A stretch of DNA of 64,000 nucleotides from Tropicibacter sp. Alg240-R139 (GTDB lineage: Bacteria > Pseudomonadota > Alphaproteobacteria > Rhodobacterales > Rhodobacteraceae). This document shows positions 34,874-44,990 of the stretch, one piece after another. Where the stretch lies: NCBI RefSeq assembly GCF_900537075.1, contig NZ_UNRA01000002.1:421249-485248 (forward strand). The letters are read 5' to 3'. The notes below the pieces were generated by a model that saw only the letters and a program-made list of their open reading frames with translations, was not told the DNA's origin and did no database searches. The position numbers and the translations under genes were made by a program. The first letter of the stretch is position 1, and each line of letters opens with the position of its first letter.

Positions 34874-35842
34874 TCACTGATATTCGATGATTTCAGGGGT
34901 TCGGTTTCGAACCCGGCTCAGGCGATACTTTGCCATTCCCAGCAGATTGGGAAATTTCGACAGGGTTAGAAATAGCGCGTGTTTACGCGCCTCAGCGGGG
35001 GGTAGACGTTCGTTTTGCAATCCCGCTACTGTTCGCATGTAGGACAGAGCATAAAGACCCAGAACCATACCTGGCACCCACATTGACCAAGCGGTTCCAA
35101 ACAATGCAATCAGAGGCAGGATCAGGCCAAACAACAGCACTCGGCTCTTTTCGGTCCGAAAGTACCCGTCATGCAGGTCGCCTACTTGAGCAAAACCATG
35201 CCCGGCCCGGACCGCGCGTCGCCACCATTGGCTGAAATGGGTCATCGCGGCGTCGTGGCGAGTCATGTCGAGTGGTAATCGTTCCAAGCGCCAGCCCGCA
35301 GCAGTCAGGCGTTGGCAAAACTCATCATCCTCGGCGGCGATCACATGGGGTGAAAACCCGCCCACCCGTCGGAATGCTTCGGCCCTGACCAGCATATCGC
35401 CGCCGCAGGCCGTGATGGGGCCAGCGGGCCGGCGCCATTCGTGGTCGCACATCTGGTTGTAGACGCTGGCATCGCGGTGAATTTCTGAACGCCAGCCGGT
35501 GACTACGGCCAGCTGCGGGTCCGTTTCGATATGGGCAACAGCGGCCTCGACCCAACCGGGCACCAAAGCGCAATCGCCATCGATGAAGTGGACCAACGCC
35601 GGGGAACTGTCGTGATCGAGGTGATAGAAGCCAGCGTTGCGGGCGCGGGCGGCACTGAACGGGGTGGACATGTCTAGCTCGACTACGTCGGCACCTGCCG
35701 CCCTCGCCGCGGCAACACTGTCGTCTGTCGACCCGGAATCCACATAGACGATACGTGCCGCTTGTCCCTGTGCAGCATCCAGCGCGCGTTTCAGCCGGTC
35801 GCCTTCATTGCGGCCGATCATCACCAGAGCAACCTCTGTCAT
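34874..35842 (-). CDS. GT2 family glycosyltransferase with C-terminal membrane segments
   Basis: This 322-residue enzyme starts VALVMIGRNEGDRLKRALDA, then YVDSGSTDDSV and HFIDGDCALVPGWVEA, giving the Asp-Gly-Asp metal site of GT2. The C-terminus has two likely membrane spans around LLFGLILPLIALFGTAWSMW. It should act on the cytoplasmic face of the inner membrane in repeat-unit assembly. Its ATG overlaps the stop of the GT4 gene as ATGA. The sugar transferred is unknown. Confidence 0.9.
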   Translation of the reverse strand: MTEVALVMIGRNEGDRLKRALDAAQGQAARIVYVDSGSTDDSVAAARAAGADVVELDMSTPFSAARARNAGFYHLDHDSSPALVHFIDGDCALVPGWVEAAVAHIETDPQLAVVTGWRSEIHRDASVYNQMCDHEWRRPAGPITACGGDMLVRAEAFRRVGGFSPHVIAAEDDEFCQRLTAAGWRLERLPLDMTRHDAAMTHFSQWWRRAVRAGHGFAQVGDLHDGYFRTEKSRVLLFGLILPLIALFGTAWSMWVPGMVLGLYALSYMRTVAGLQNERLPPAEARKHALFLTLSKFPNLLGMAKYRLSRVRNRTPEIIEYQ

Positions 35843-36927
35843 GACATACCTGCCAATGCAGCCTCAAGCCGGTCACACGCGTGATCCCAGGTGTGCACTG
35901 CCGCGACAGCGCGGCTGGCTTGCGACATAGCCTGCCAATCGCTGGGAGTGGCAGTCAGGATAGATTTTGCGTGATCGGCAATGGACTTGGCATCGCCAAC
36001 ATCAACAATGGCCCCGTTCACCCCTGGTGTGATCAGATCCCTCGCCGCGCCCACATCTGTCGACACAAGCGGACAGCCGCAAGCCATCGCTTCGAGCAGT
36101 GGAAGGAAATAGCCCTCGGAGGTGCTACCGCATAAAAACAGATCGCAACCAGCGTAAAGCGCGGGAATCTGGTCTTGCTCGGGGCGGCACAGGTAGTCTG
36201 ATCCGGGTGGCAGAGGTAGATCGTCTGACAATGGTTCTGCGCCAAACGCCCGGACACGCAGATTCGGGACATCTGCACGGATCTGCTCGATGGCTTGCAA
36301 CAGGGTTCTGGTTCCTTTGATGGCGTTGGTGCTGTAGAGCAGACCGACCGTGGGTTGATCCTGCTTGTCACGGGGCGGGGCCGTGAAGTGTGACAGGTCC
36401 ACGCCATTGGGCACCAGAACCGCGTCATCCCTGCCGTAGGTTTTTGTCATCACGCGCGCGAGCCAGTTGGACACCACCAGATGTTTCAGCGGCAGGAAAT
36501 AGGTGCTGCGCGAGATTTGCCAGGGCAGGAAATCATGCACCTCATGATGTTGGATCAGGTAGAACGGGCGACCTTTTGACGGCGGCATGGCAGCTGCTGA
36601 AAATGCGGTTTCCCACCAAGTGGCAACCACAGCGTCGCCATCGGGGATGTCTTTCTCGTCAAACAGAAAATCATCCCTCTGTGCTTCGACGACTGGGACA
36701 GTGATCTGGTCGAAATGCCCGCCGATATCAGGCTCACGCTCGGGCACACGGCCGCGTATCAGAGATTTGGCCCAGGCCTTGGCTTGTGTCTTGGTCCCTG
36801 CCTGACGTCTGGCAGGCGTCACGATGGTCACCTCGTGGCCACGGTCTTGCAGCATCTGTGCATGAATTGCGATCACGCGCAGGCCGCCCGACAGGTTCGA
36901 GCGTGGGCTGAGAAACGTGATCCGCAA
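35839..36927 (-). CDS. GT4 family glycosyltransferase
   Basis: This 362-residue enzyme starts at a TTG with GGAG 8 to 10 bases upstream; the N-terminus RITFLSPRSNLSGGLRVIA is typical of the GT-B fold. VLVPNGVDLSHF and the E-x7-E region STSEGYFLPLLEAMACGCPL mark GT4. It is the first gene of the GT4-GT2-oxidoreductase operon and is divergent from xylB across 238 bases. It probably belongs to the polysaccharide pathway rather than to xylose use. Confidence 0.9.
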   Translation of the reverse strand: MRITFLSPRSNLSGGLRVIAIHAQMLQDRGHEVTIVTPARRQAGTKTQAKAWAKSLIRGRVPEREPDIGGHFDQITVPVVEAQRDDFLFDEKDIPDGDAVVATWWETAFSAAAMPPSKGRPFYLIQHHEVHDFLPWQISRSTYFLPLKHLVVSNWLARVMTKTYGRDDAVLVPNGVDLSHFTAPPRDKQDQPTVGLLYSTNAIKGTRTLLQAIEQIRADVPNLRVRAFGAEPLSDDLPLPPGSDYLCRPEQDQIPALYAGCDLFLCGSTSEGYFLPLLEAMACGCPLVSTDVGAARDLITPGVNGAIVDVGDAKSIADHAKSILTATPSDWQAMSQASRAVAAVHTWDHACDRLEAALAGMS

Positions 36928-37106
36928 ATTTGGTCTCCGGGGTCGTTGATGCTTGATGCGGTTCTAGCATCAAAATTCAGGTGTTGGGCTGCTTTTCCGT
37001 CAAGGGCGAGGTTTAGGCCCATAAACGGCAGGAAATTGGACCTGTATATGGTCAAACTGGGGCAGCGCATGGGAGTTTAAACGGGGCGAAAATTGGTGTT
37101 GAATAT

Positions 37107-37129
37107 TTTAATTTGACACGTGAATTAAA
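37107..37129. promoter_or_regulatory. Predicted XylR operator upstream of xylB
   Basis: The site has perfect 7-base arms TTTAATT (37107-37113) and AATTAAA (37123-37129) with 9 bases between, 36 bases before the xylB start. The same 23-base layout recurs between xylR and xylF. A TTGACA word inside it (37113-37118) could be a -35 element, so a repressor bound here would block transcription. Confidence 0.7.
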
Positions 37130-37165
37130 TATGGGGACAGTAAGTGAGCAACGCGGGGAGGGCGT

Positions 37166-38614
37166 ATGTTTATCGGATTGGATCTGGGAACGTCGGGCGT
37201 ACGCGCCCTTTTGGTCGATGGCGAAGGCGTGGTTGTGGCCAGCGCCGATCACGGGTTGCAGGTGTCGCATCCCCACAGCGGGTGGAGCGAACAGAACCCC
37301 ACAGATTGGGTGGAGGCCAGCCATCAGGCCTTGCAGGACTTGAGTGCGCAAGTCCCGGCAGAGATGGCGCTTGTTCGGGGAATCGGCCTGTCTGGTCAGA
37401 TGCATGGCGCAACCCTGCTGGGCGGGGATGGGGCGGTTCTGCGGCCCTGCATCCTATGGAACGACACGCGCAGCCACGCGCAAGCGGCGAAACTGGACGC
37501 GAAGGCAGATGTCCGGGCTCTATCTGGCAATATTGTCTTCCCGGGCTTCACCGCGCCTAAACTTATGTGGGTCGCCGAGCGCGAGCCAGAGGTTTTTGCG
37601 CAGGTCGCTACAGTGTTGCTGCCCAAGGATTACCTGAGTTTCTGGCTGACCGGACGCGCGACGTCGGACATGTCCGACAGCGCCGGGACAAGCTGGCTGG
37701 ATGTAGGTGCGCGCCAATGGTCCGACAGGTTGCTGGAGGCAAGCAAGATGCGCCGCGACCAAATGCCGGACGTGATTGAAGGGACCGAAGTTGTCGGGGT
37801 CATTCGCCCAGAGTTGGCCCAAGACCTTGGCCTGCCTGCTGACGTACAAATCGTTGCAGGTGGGGGAGACAATGCCGCCGCCGCCTGTGGCGTTGGCGCT
37901 TTGCGAGAGGGGGACGGCTTTGTCTCCTTAGGGACGTCAGGCGTGCTGCTTGCGGCGCGCGATGGGTTCCACCCTGATCCGGGCAGCGCGGTACACACAT
38001 TTTGTCACGCTGTGCCTGATCGTTGGTACCAAATGGGCGTCATGCTGGCCGCCACAGATAGCTTGAATTGGCTGGCCGGGATCACTGGCGAGTCGCCTGC
38101 TGACTTGACCGCAGAATTGTCGGATCTGCGCGCGCCCTCCAAGGTGCGGTTCTTGCCGTATCTGTCGGGTGAACGCACACCACACAATGACAGCAGCGTG
38201 CGGGGGGCATTCACGGGCCTTGATATCGCAACAGATCGTGCTGAGCTGACCCAAGCCGTTCTCGAAGGCGTCAGTTTCGGCCTGCGCGACAGCCTTGAGG
38301 CGTTGCGCGGAACAGGGGCAGAGTTGCCCTCGCTGTTGGCCATAGGCGGCGGCACCGGATCACGCTATTGGGTCGAGCTGTTGGCGACCGTTTTGGGCTT
38401 GCCGCTGCAACTTCCTGCGCAAGGCGAATTTGGTGCCGCTCTTGGGGCGGCACGACTGGCGATTTGCGGCGTGACCGGGGCAGACCCGCTGCAGGTCATG
38501 ACCAAGCCCGACATCGCCGAAACCATCGACCCGAACCCGCAGCAGACCGCTGCATTCGACGAGGCCTATGCGGCCTTCAATTCATCATTTCCCGCCTTGA
38601 AAGCCATGCCATGA
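37166..38614 (+). CDS. xylB: Xylulokinase
   Basis: This 482-residue FGGY kinase phosphorylates D-xylulose to xylulose 5-phosphate with ATP. The signature segments are [20 protein letters not shown] at the N-terminus, [12 protein letters not shown] near 75, [14 protein letters not shown] near 230, [13 protein letters not shown] and [10 protein letters not shown] near 390. GGGGAGG precedes the ATG. It is the first gene of a plus-strand unit with xylA, the mutarotase and the diheme peroxidase, under a predicted XylR operator. Its stop overlaps the xylA start as ATGA. Confidence 0.95.
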   Translation: MFIGLDLGTSGVRALLVDGEGVVVASADHGLQVSHPHSGWSEQNPTDWVEASHQALQDLSAQVPAEMALVRGIGLSGQMHGATLLGGDGAVLRPCILWNDTRSHAQAAKLDAKADVRALSGNIVFPGFTAPKLMWVAEREPEVFAQVATVLLPKDYLSFWLTGRATSDMSDSAGTSWLDVGARQWSDRLLEASKMRRDQMPDVIEGTEVVGVIRPELAQDLGLPADVQIVAGGGDNAAAACGVGALREGDGFVSLGTSGVLLAARDGFHPDPGSAVHTFCHAVPDRWYQMGVMLAATDSLNWLAGITGESPADLTAELSDLRAPSKVRFLPYLSGERTPHNDSSVRGAFTGLDIATDRAELTQAVLEGVSFGLRDSLEALRGTGAELPSLLAIGGGTGSRYWVELLATVLGLPLQLPAQGEFGAALGAARLAICGVTGADPLQVMTKPDIAETIDPNPQQTAAFDEAYAAFNSSFPALKAMP

Positions 38615-39915
38615 CACAGTTCTTCGCCGATATTGCCCCGATCACCTATCAAGGCCCTGAGACCACGAATGCACTCGCGTTTAGGCACTACAACCCCGAC
38701 GAAGTGGTTCTGGGCAAGCGGATGGAAGATCATTTGCGCTTTGCGGTGGCTTACTGGCATTCCTTTGCATGGGAAGGTGGTGATCCATTTGGCGGGCAGA
38801 CCTTTGAACGCCCCTGGCACCCGCAGGACCAGATGGACCGTGCCAAAATCAAGGCGGACGCCGCCTTTGAAATGTTCGATATTCTAGGGCAACCTTACTT
38901 TTGCTGGCACGACGCGGACATCCGGCCCGAAGGTGCAGATTTTTCTGAGTCCTTGCGCAATTTCGAAGAGATCATCGACTATTTCCTGGCCAAAATGGAA
39001 ACCCGCAAGACCAAGCTCCTTTGGGGGACGGCAAATATGTTCAGCCACCGTCGCTGGATGTCCGGGGCCTCGACCAACCCGGATCCGGATGTCTTTGCCT
39101 ATTCCGCAGCCACGGTGAAAACCTGCATGGATGCAACCCACAAAATGGGCGGCGAGAACTATGTGCTTTGGGGTGGGCGCGAAGGGTACGAAACGCTGCT
39201 GAATACTGATCTTGGGCGCGAGTTGGACCATATGGGACGCTTCCTGAACATGGTGGTCGAGTACAAGCACAAGATCGGGTTCAAGGGCACTATCCTGGTC
39301 GAACCCAAGCCGCAGGAACCATCAAAACACCAGTACGATTTTGACGCGGCAACCTGTATCGGCTTCTTGCGCAAGTACGGACTTGAGGGCGAAGTGAAGT
39401 TGAACCTCGAGCAGGGACACGCGATCCTGGCAGGGCATTCTTTTGAACATGAGGTTGCCGTGGCCGCCGCTGACGGGATGCTGGGTTCGATCGACATGAA
39501 CCGCAACGACTATCAATCGGGATGGGACACCGACCAGTTCCCCAACAACGTGCCCGAAGTTGCGTTGACGTATTACCACATCCTGCGCGCGGGTGGTCTG
39601 GGCAAAGGTGGCACCAATTTCGACGCCAAACTGCGGCGACAGTCGCTCGACGCCGAAGACCTGATCGCGGCTCATGTCGGTGGCATGGACATCTGTGCCC
39701 GAGGGCTCAAGGCGGCGGCGGCGATGGTCGAGGACGGTGGTCTGGATACGGCCTTGCGTGAGCGCTACGCAGGCTGGGACAGCAATGATGCGCAAGAAAT
39801 GCTAAACAGCGATTTCGACGCCATCTTTGCCGGTGTTCTAAGCGGTCAGATCAACCCACAACCTAAATCTGGTCGGCAGGAAATACTGGAAAACTACGTT
39901 AACCGGTTCGTCTGA
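38611..39915 (+). CDS. xylA: Xylose isomerase
   Basis: This 434-residue enzyme interconverts D-xylose and D-xylulose. Family segments are clear: [24 protein letters not shown] with the catalytic His and Asp, [29 protein letters not shown], and [20 protein letters not shown], which supply the metal ligands. The length matches the long class II isomerases. The ATG at 38611 overlaps the xylB stop; the open frame extends upstream but lies inside xylB. Confidence 0.97.
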   Translation: MTQFFADIAPITYQGPETTNALAFRHYNPDEVVLGKRMEDHLRFAVAYWHSFAWEGGDPFGGQTFERPWHPQDQMDRAKIKADAAFEMFDILGQPYFCWHDADIRPEGADFSESLRNFEEIIDYFLAKMETRKTKLLWGTANMFSHRRWMSGASTNPDPDVFAYSAATVKTCMDATHKMGGENYVLWGGREGYETLLNTDLGRELDHMGRFLNMVVEYKHKIGFKGTILVEPKPQEPSKHQYDFDAATCIGFLRKYGLEGEVKLNLEQGHAILAGHSFEHEVAVAAADGMLGSIDMNRNDYQSGWDTDQFPNNVPEVALTYYHILRAGGLGKGGTNFDAKLRRQSLDAEDLIAAHVGGMDICARGLKAAAAMVEDGGLDTALRERYAGWDSNDAQEMLNSDFDAIFAGVLSGQINPQPKSGRQEILENYVNRFV

Positions 39916-40854
39916 ATGACGCAGATCCAGCGGCATGTCCTGAGCGACGGCGACGTCTCGGTCGCCGTCCTGTCGTTGGGATGTATTACTCAGGATTGGG
40001 CAGTCCCGATCAGAGGGCGGCGAACGCGGGCCGTTCTGGGCTATCGTGATCCAAAGGATTATCTGCACAACCCATATTACTTGGGCGCCATCGTCGGAAG
40101 GGTGGCCAACCGTATTTCAGGTGCAGCGTTCGAGTTGGATGGAATGAAGTATGATTTGGAGGCCAATGAACCACCTCATCAGCTGCATAGTGGACCAAAT
40201 GGGCTACAGAATCGCAATTGGACGATGGAGGTGGCTGGAAACCGTGCAGTGCAGTTGCAGATCACGTCGCCTCATGGCGAGGGTGGCTATCCCGGGCTGC
40301 TGCAACTTAGTGTGACGATTTCGTTGCAGGGGCATCAGCTGACCTATGAGATGGAGGCCCGCAGTGACCGGCCCACGCCTGTAAATTTGGCGCAGCATTC
40401 CTATTATGCTCTTGAACGCGCCACACTTCGGATTCCGGCAATGCACTACACGCCAATGGACGACCACTTGATTCCGATAGGGAATGTTAAGCCACTCTCA
40501 GGCAAGAAATTTGATTTTGGTGAAGCCAAGCCTCTGTCTGAGGCGGTTCTTGATGGCAAGGGGCTGGACATGAATTTTGTTCTGGATGGCAAGCGGATTG
40601 AGGCGCGAGGATCGGGATTGCACCTGACGATGGAGACGGATCAACCCTGTCTGCAGTTTTACACCGCGCATCACCTGCGGTTCGTGTCCGAGCCGCTTAC
40701 GGGTCAGACCCACGCGCCGTTTACGGGTCTGTGCCTTGAGCCGCAGGGCTATCCTAACGCGGTCAACACGTCGGCGTTTCCCTTGTCTCTGGCGACCCCT
40801 GAACACCCGTATCGCCAGCGCCTGACCGTCTCTGTCCACGAGGACGCCGCATGA
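39916..40854 (+). CDS. galM: Aldose 1-epimerase (mutarotase)
   Basis: This 312-residue protein has the mutarotase pattern: LGAIVGRVANRIS, HQLHSGPNGLQNRNW, VNLAQHSYYAL with a catalytic His, and GLCLEPQGYPNAVN with the catalytic Glu. It interconverts alpha and beta anomers and here probably prepares xylose for XylA. The ATG directly follows the xylA stop. Its stop overlaps the start of the diheme peroxidase gene as ATGA. Confidence 0.92.
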   Translation: MTQIQRHVLSDGDVSVAVLSLGCITQDWAVPIRGRRTRAVLGYRDPKDYLHNPYYLGAIVGRVANRISGAAFELDGMKYDLEANEPPHQLHSGPNGLQNRNWTMEVAGNRAVQLQITSPHGEGGYPGLLQLSVTISLQGHQLTYEMEARSDRPTPVNLAQHSYYALERATLRIPAMHYTPMDDHLIPIGNVKPLSGKKFDFGEAKPLSEAVLDGKGLDMNFVLDGKRIEARGSGLHLTMETDQPCLQFYTAHHLRFVSEPLTGQTHAPFTGLCLEPQGYPNAVNTSAFPLSLATPEHPYRQRLTVSVHEDAA

Positions 40855-42146
40855 TCCGGTACCTGTTTGCTCTTTGTTTGGGAACGTCCGCATGGGCAGA
40901 GGAACTGCCCCATGCCGAGCCTGTGTTTCCGCCGCTCGACATGGCCGAGGTCGAACTTGGGCAATTGCTGTTCTACGATCCAATTCTCAGCGGCAGTCGC
41001 ACGGTGTCATGTGCGACATGTCATCATCCGCGCTTTGCCACATCGGATGGGGTGTCGCTGGGGATCGGGGACGGTGGCATTGGTCTTGGTCAGGAACGGG
41101 TATTCGATGCCAAGAATCGCCCCGAACAGCGCATTCCCCGCAACTCCCCCGCATTGTTCAATCTGGGCGCGACCGAGTTCACATCGTTCTTTCATGACGG
41201 ACGGCTTGAGGCCGACGACACCCGCCCGTCGGGCATCCGCACGCCTTTGGGGGCAGAGATGGAGCAGGGGTTTGCCTCTGTCCTGAGCGCCCAAACCATG
41301 TTCCCGGTTCTGTCAGGCGATGAGATGGCGGGGCACTATTCGGAAAACGACGTCGCGCAGGCCGTGCGGCAGGGGTTTTTGACCGGGCCCGGTGGCGCCT
41401 GGGACATCCTGTCGAAACGCATCGAGGCGTTGCCAGAATACCGCGACCGGTTCGATCAGGTGATTGGGGGTCGCCCCATTGCCTTTACCGACATATCGAA
41501 CATGATCGCGGCCTTCATCGCCTTTGAATGGCGCGCCGATGACAGCCCTTTTGACCGGCACTTGCGGGGTCAGGACGTCCTGGATGCCGTCGAGCTGCGC
41601 GGCATGGCGCTGTTTTATGGCGAGGCGAGGTGTGCGTCCTGTCACTCGGGACGGTTTCAGACGGATCACGGGTTCCATGCCATCGCCATGCCGCAGATCG
41701 GGCCGGGCAAGGCGGCCCGCTTTGAACGCCACAATCGCGATGTTGGCCGGATGCGGGTGACGGGCAGGGCAGAAGATGCGTACGCCTTTCGTACACCGTC
41801 CTTGCGCAACGTGACACAGACCGCGCCGTACGGGCATTCGGGGGCCTATGCCTCGTTAGAGTCGGTGATCCGGCATCATTTGGACCCGGTTCGCGGCTTG
41901 CGGGATTACACGTCGGAACAGGCGGTTCTGCCGGGAGAACCGTTCGAGACCGATTTTGTTCTGATGACCCAGGGAGCTGAGGTTGATGACATCGCGCAGG
42001 CCAACGCTTTGCCTGCACAGAACCTGTCCGATGAGCAGATCGCTGACCTTTTGGCCTTTTTGGGCGCCTTAACCGACGAAACCGCGCTCAATGGGCGGCT
42101 CGGGGTGCCGGATGTTGTGCCAAGTGGGCTGACGGTCGAAAAGTAA
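40851..42146 (+). CDS. MauG/cytochrome c peroxidase-like diheme protein
   Basis: This 431-residue protein has a signal peptide (LFALCLGTSAWA) and two c-type heme sites, SCATCHHPRF near 60 and CASCHSGRF near 262, so it should be periplasmic. The family reduces peroxide or, in MauG-like members, oxidises residues of a partner protein. GHSGAYASLESVIRHHLDP is typical of the C-terminal half. It is translationally coupled to the xylose genes (ATGA), which is unexpected for a peroxidase. It ends 2 bases from the convergent FG-GAP/UnbV gene, a possible protein partner. Donor and substrate are unknown. Confidence 0.9.
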   Translation: MIRYLFALCLGTSAWAEELPHAEPVFPPLDMAEVELGQLLFYDPILSGSRTVSCATCHHPRFATSDGVSLGIGDGGIGLGQERVFDAKNRPEQRIPRNSPALFNLGATEFTSFFHDGRLEADDTRPSGIRTPLGAEMEQGFASVLSAQTMFPVLSGDEMAGHYSENDVAQAVRQGFLTGPGGAWDILSKRIEALPEYRDRFDQVIGGRPIAFTDISNMIAAFIAFEWRADDSPFDRHLRGQDVLDAVELRGMALFYGEARCASCHSGRFQTDHGFHAIAMPQIGPGKAARFERHNRDVGRMRVTGRAEDAYAFRTPSLRNVTQTAPYGHSGAYASLESVIRHHLDPVRGLRDYTSEQAVLPGEPFETDFVLMTQGAEVDDIAQANALPAQNLSDEQIADLLAFLGALTDETALNGRLGVPDVVPSGLTVEK

Positions 42147-42148
42147 GT

Positions 42149-43687
42149 TCAGTCCTCGATTTTCAGTCCTTTGCCGTTGCGTATGAGAGAAATGGCTTGG
42201 TTGGGACGGGCTTCGATTACCGCGCTTGTTGCCCCGTCCGGCCAGATCACGCGGACAAAAGCGGTTTCGGTTTTGCCCAACCCAAAATGCTCGAACCCTG
42301 CGCTGCCCCCTGCATGCCCTCCGCCGCGGGTGATTTCGCGCGTCATCCAGGGGCCTGTGACGGGATCACTTGCAACCTCGATCCAGCCCCCAACGCCATT
42401 GCGGTTTGGGCCGGGTTGAGTAATCGACAGCGCCACCCAAGCGCCCGTATCCACGGTCAAGTTCTGCCAAACCTCAAGTGGCGCGCGTCGGTTGACCACT
42501 GCGATGTCCAGCAACCCGTCCGCGTTCAGATCGGTCATCACCGCACCACGTCCGCGATGCAGGCTGCCCAGACCTGACGTTTCCCCGGCCTCGATGAATG
42601 TCCCATCTTCGGTCTGGATCAGCAGGTTGTTGGGATCTTCCATCGCGCTGCCCGGCATCTGTTCAACATTGCCCTTGGCGATGAATACATCGTCCAACCC
42701 ATCGTTCTGAACATCCCCAAAGGCCACATGCCATCCGGTTGAGGGGCGCCCGTCACCACCAGAGTAGGGGCGATGTGCTGTGGTGCCCAGATCATACGGA
42801 ACATCCTCGAACCTTGGTCCGGGTCCGGTCCATCTTTGCAACCGCTGGTCGCCCATCGAGGTCAGAAACACCTCTTGCCGCCCGTCACGGTCCAGATCGC
42901 GCGCGGCGATGCCCATGCCCCAAAGCTTGTGATCCTGCCAGCCGTCTGCATGATCGTAGAGGCGCAGCTTCGGTGACAGCTGCCACAGCTGCTCGGCCCC
43001 TCCATCGACATAGTAATGGCGGTCGTTGCTGACACGCAGGTCAGCTTGCCCGCTGCTGTTCCAATCACTGAACAGCATCGAAAGGGGGCAAAAGCCGGGC
43101 TCCAATGCGACCGGTGCGCCATACCTGTCCCGGTCTGGACGGTACAGATAGTTGATATCACATGCCCGAAACGGCCCCTCAGGATTGGCGCGATCCACGT
43201 AGTTGCCAAAAGCAAGCGTCGGCAGGCTCTGCTTATCCTCCCAGGTGGCGGCAAAAGCTGTGGTCCAGCGGTCACCGCTGGCAAAGCCCAAATCAAAAGC
43301 GGCAAAGCTGCAGTCCGGTCCGCCCTTGAGCAGCCTGTTTTCGCCCACCCGAAGAACTGCCAGGTCCATGAAGCCATCGGCATCAAAATCCAGCGGATAG
43401 GCCCCAATCACACCAGACAGAGCCAAGGCGTCGGGGGTAGATGCCTCGAACCGGATCACGCCACCCGGAACAGAGGTGTTGCGCAACAGCAGGGCAGGGG
43501 TCTCTCCACCGGCTGCGTAAAGCTCGGGTAAAGTGTCGCCGTTGCAATCAAAACTTGCCAACCCGCCGCCCACGAAATGTTCCCACCCGCCGGTATAGTA
43601 ATGCTCGGGCACCTCGACCGGGGTGAACGTCACGTCGGCGGTGGCCGTTGTTGCCATCAAGGTCAGGACCAGCGCTTCACGCCGCAT
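42149..43687 (-). CDS. FG-GAP/VCBS repeat protein with UnbV (ASPIC) C-terminus, CRTAC1 type
   Basis: This 512-residue protein has a signal peptide (ALVLTLMATTATA) and several calcium-binding FG-GAP loops: FDCNGDTLPELY, DFDADGFMDLAVL, DLDRDGRQEVFL, DVQNDGLDDVFI and DLNADGLLDIAVV. Together they predict a periplasmic or extracellular beta-propeller. The C-terminus with GVGGWIEV and FVRVIWPDG matches UnbV. The start overlaps the end of xylR by 11 bases, so both may be on one transcript. Function is unknown; FG-GAP/UnbV proteins often sit near diheme peroxidases. Confidence 0.88.
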   Translation of the reverse strand: MRREALVLTLMATTATADVTFTPVEVPEHYYTGGWEHFVGGGLASFDCNGDTLPELYAAGGETPALLLRNTSVPGGVIRFEASTPDALALSGVIGAYPLDFDADGFMDLAVLRVGENRLLKGGPDCSFAAFDLGFASGDRWTTAFAATWEDKQSLPTLAFGNYVDRANPEGPFRACDINYLYRPDRDRYGAPVALEPGFCPLSMLFSDWNSSGQADLRVSNDRHYYVDGGAEQLWQLSPKLRLYDHADGWQDHKLWGMGIAARDLDRDGRQEVFLTSMGDQRLQRWTGPGPRFEDVPYDLGTTAHRPYSGGDGRPSTGWHVAFGDVQNDGLDDVFIAKGNVEQMPGSAMEDPNNLLIQTEDGTFIEAGETSGLGSLHRGRGAVMTDLNADGLLDIAVVNRRAPLEVWQNLTVDTGAWVALSITQPGPNRNGVGGWIEVASDPVTGPWMTREITRGGGHAGGSAGFEHFGLGKTETAFVRVIWPDGATSAVIEARPNQAISLIRNGKGLKIED

Positions 43688-44882
43688 GATCGCTCATCTC
43701 TTCGAGGGCCAGATCCGAGACACGGTCAAGCGCATAGGCAGCACCCCCTTTGGCCCACATCAGACCGCCCCATTTGTGCACCACCACCTCGGGCGGGTCG
43801 CGGTCGACACGGATGATGGACTTGCGCATCGCGTCAATCACCGCATCTTCGTAAAGGTGGTCGAACTGCATCTGTTCACCGGCCAGAATGATTAACGCGG
43901 GGTCAAAGATGTTGGCCAGATTGGCGAGCCCCATGGCAAAGTACTGCCCGGCCCGGTCTACCACGCTGCGCGCCGTCGGATCGTCGCTACGGGCCGCGTT
44001 TAGCAAGGCTTCGATGCGGTGACCCGGATCGGTAGATGTATCGGCATCCGATGTCAGTGTTGCCTCGCGCAGCAGAGCGTAATCGGCGACATAGGCCTCC
44101 AGACAGCCGCGCTGACCACAGCGGCACAGCGCCCCGTTCAGATGTACCTTGATGTGACCAAATTCGGCCCCGCAGCCGCGGGTACCACGGTACAGTTCAC
44201 CGTCGATCATCAGGCCAAGGCCCACACCGCTTTCTATGGTGACCACCAGAAAATCCGGGACCCCGCGCGCCAGGCCAAAACTGTATTCGGCAAAGGCAAC
44301 GAGATTGGCGTCGTTGTCGACAAAGGCAGGCAGGCCCAGATGTTGGCTGGCCAATTGTCCGAATTCCACGTTCCGTTGGTCGAGCGACGGCGACCAGTAG
44401 ACAAACCCGTTCTCAGCATCGACCACACCTGCGATGCCAATGCCCACACCAGAGACATCCTGAAGCGTATGTCCCGCGATTTCGGCCAGCTCTTTGACGG
44501 CTTGGGTGATCCGGGCGGCAAGTGCGTCCGGGGATTGGACACTGTGATCCAGCTCCCGCTCAATGCATTCTAACTGCTGGCCTTCGAAATCCAACAACAC
44601 CAGGGACAGCTTGAGATGCGAGATCTTTACCCCGGCCACCAGCCGTGCCGCGCCCCGAATCTTGAGATCGACACGGGGCCTACCCCGGCGGGAATCCGTG
44701 CTGCCGTCTTCACGCGCGACCTCTTCGATCAACCCGTGTTGCAGCAGCTCGGCGGTGATCGTGGTAACCGTCGCGCGGCTGATGCCAGTTCTCTCAGCCA
44801 GTTCGATGCGCGGGATGCGCCCGGCCTTTCGGATTTCAGACATCAAGGCGCGGCGTCCATATTCTCTTTGCAAAACAGCCAT
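43677..44882 (-). CDS. xylR: ROK-family xylose-responsive repressor
   Basis: This 401-residue protein has an N-terminal winged helix (RIELAERTGISRATVTTITA) joined to a ROK sugar-binding domain, with VGIGIAGVVDAENG and the zinc motif CRCGQRGCLEAY near 262. This is the XylR/NagC type, in which sugar releases the repressor from DNA. It is divergent from xylF, and matching palindromes occur here and at xylB, so it probably represses both units and itself. AGGTGG precedes the ATG. Xylose as effector is inferred from context. Confidence 0.92.
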   Translation of the reverse strand: MAVLQREYGRRALMSEIRKAGRIPRIELAERTGISRATVTTITAELLQHGLIEEVAREDGSTDSRRGRPRVDLKIRGAARLVAGVKISHLKLSLVLLDFEGQQLECIERELDHSVQSPDALAARITQAVKELAEIAGHTLQDVSGVGIGIAGVVDAENGFVYWSPSLDQRNVEFGQLASQHLGLPAFVDNDANLVAFAEYSFGLARGVPDFLVVTIESGVGLGLMIDGELYRGTRGCGAEFGHIKVHLNGALCRCGQRGCLEAYVADYALLREATLTSDADTSTDPGHRIEALLNAARSDDPTARSVVDRAGQYFAMGLANLANIFDPALIILAGEQMQFDHLYEDAVIDAMRKSIIRVDRDPPEVVVHKWGGLMWAKGGAAYALDRVSDLALEEMSDHAA

Positions 44883-44990
44883 TTGTTCGCCACCTTCTTG
44901 ATCGTGTGCTGATCGGAATTTTTGGAAAGACCCATCAAAAATTATGAACCAACCGTGCCATTTACAGAAGATTTTTCCCAGCCTATTCGA

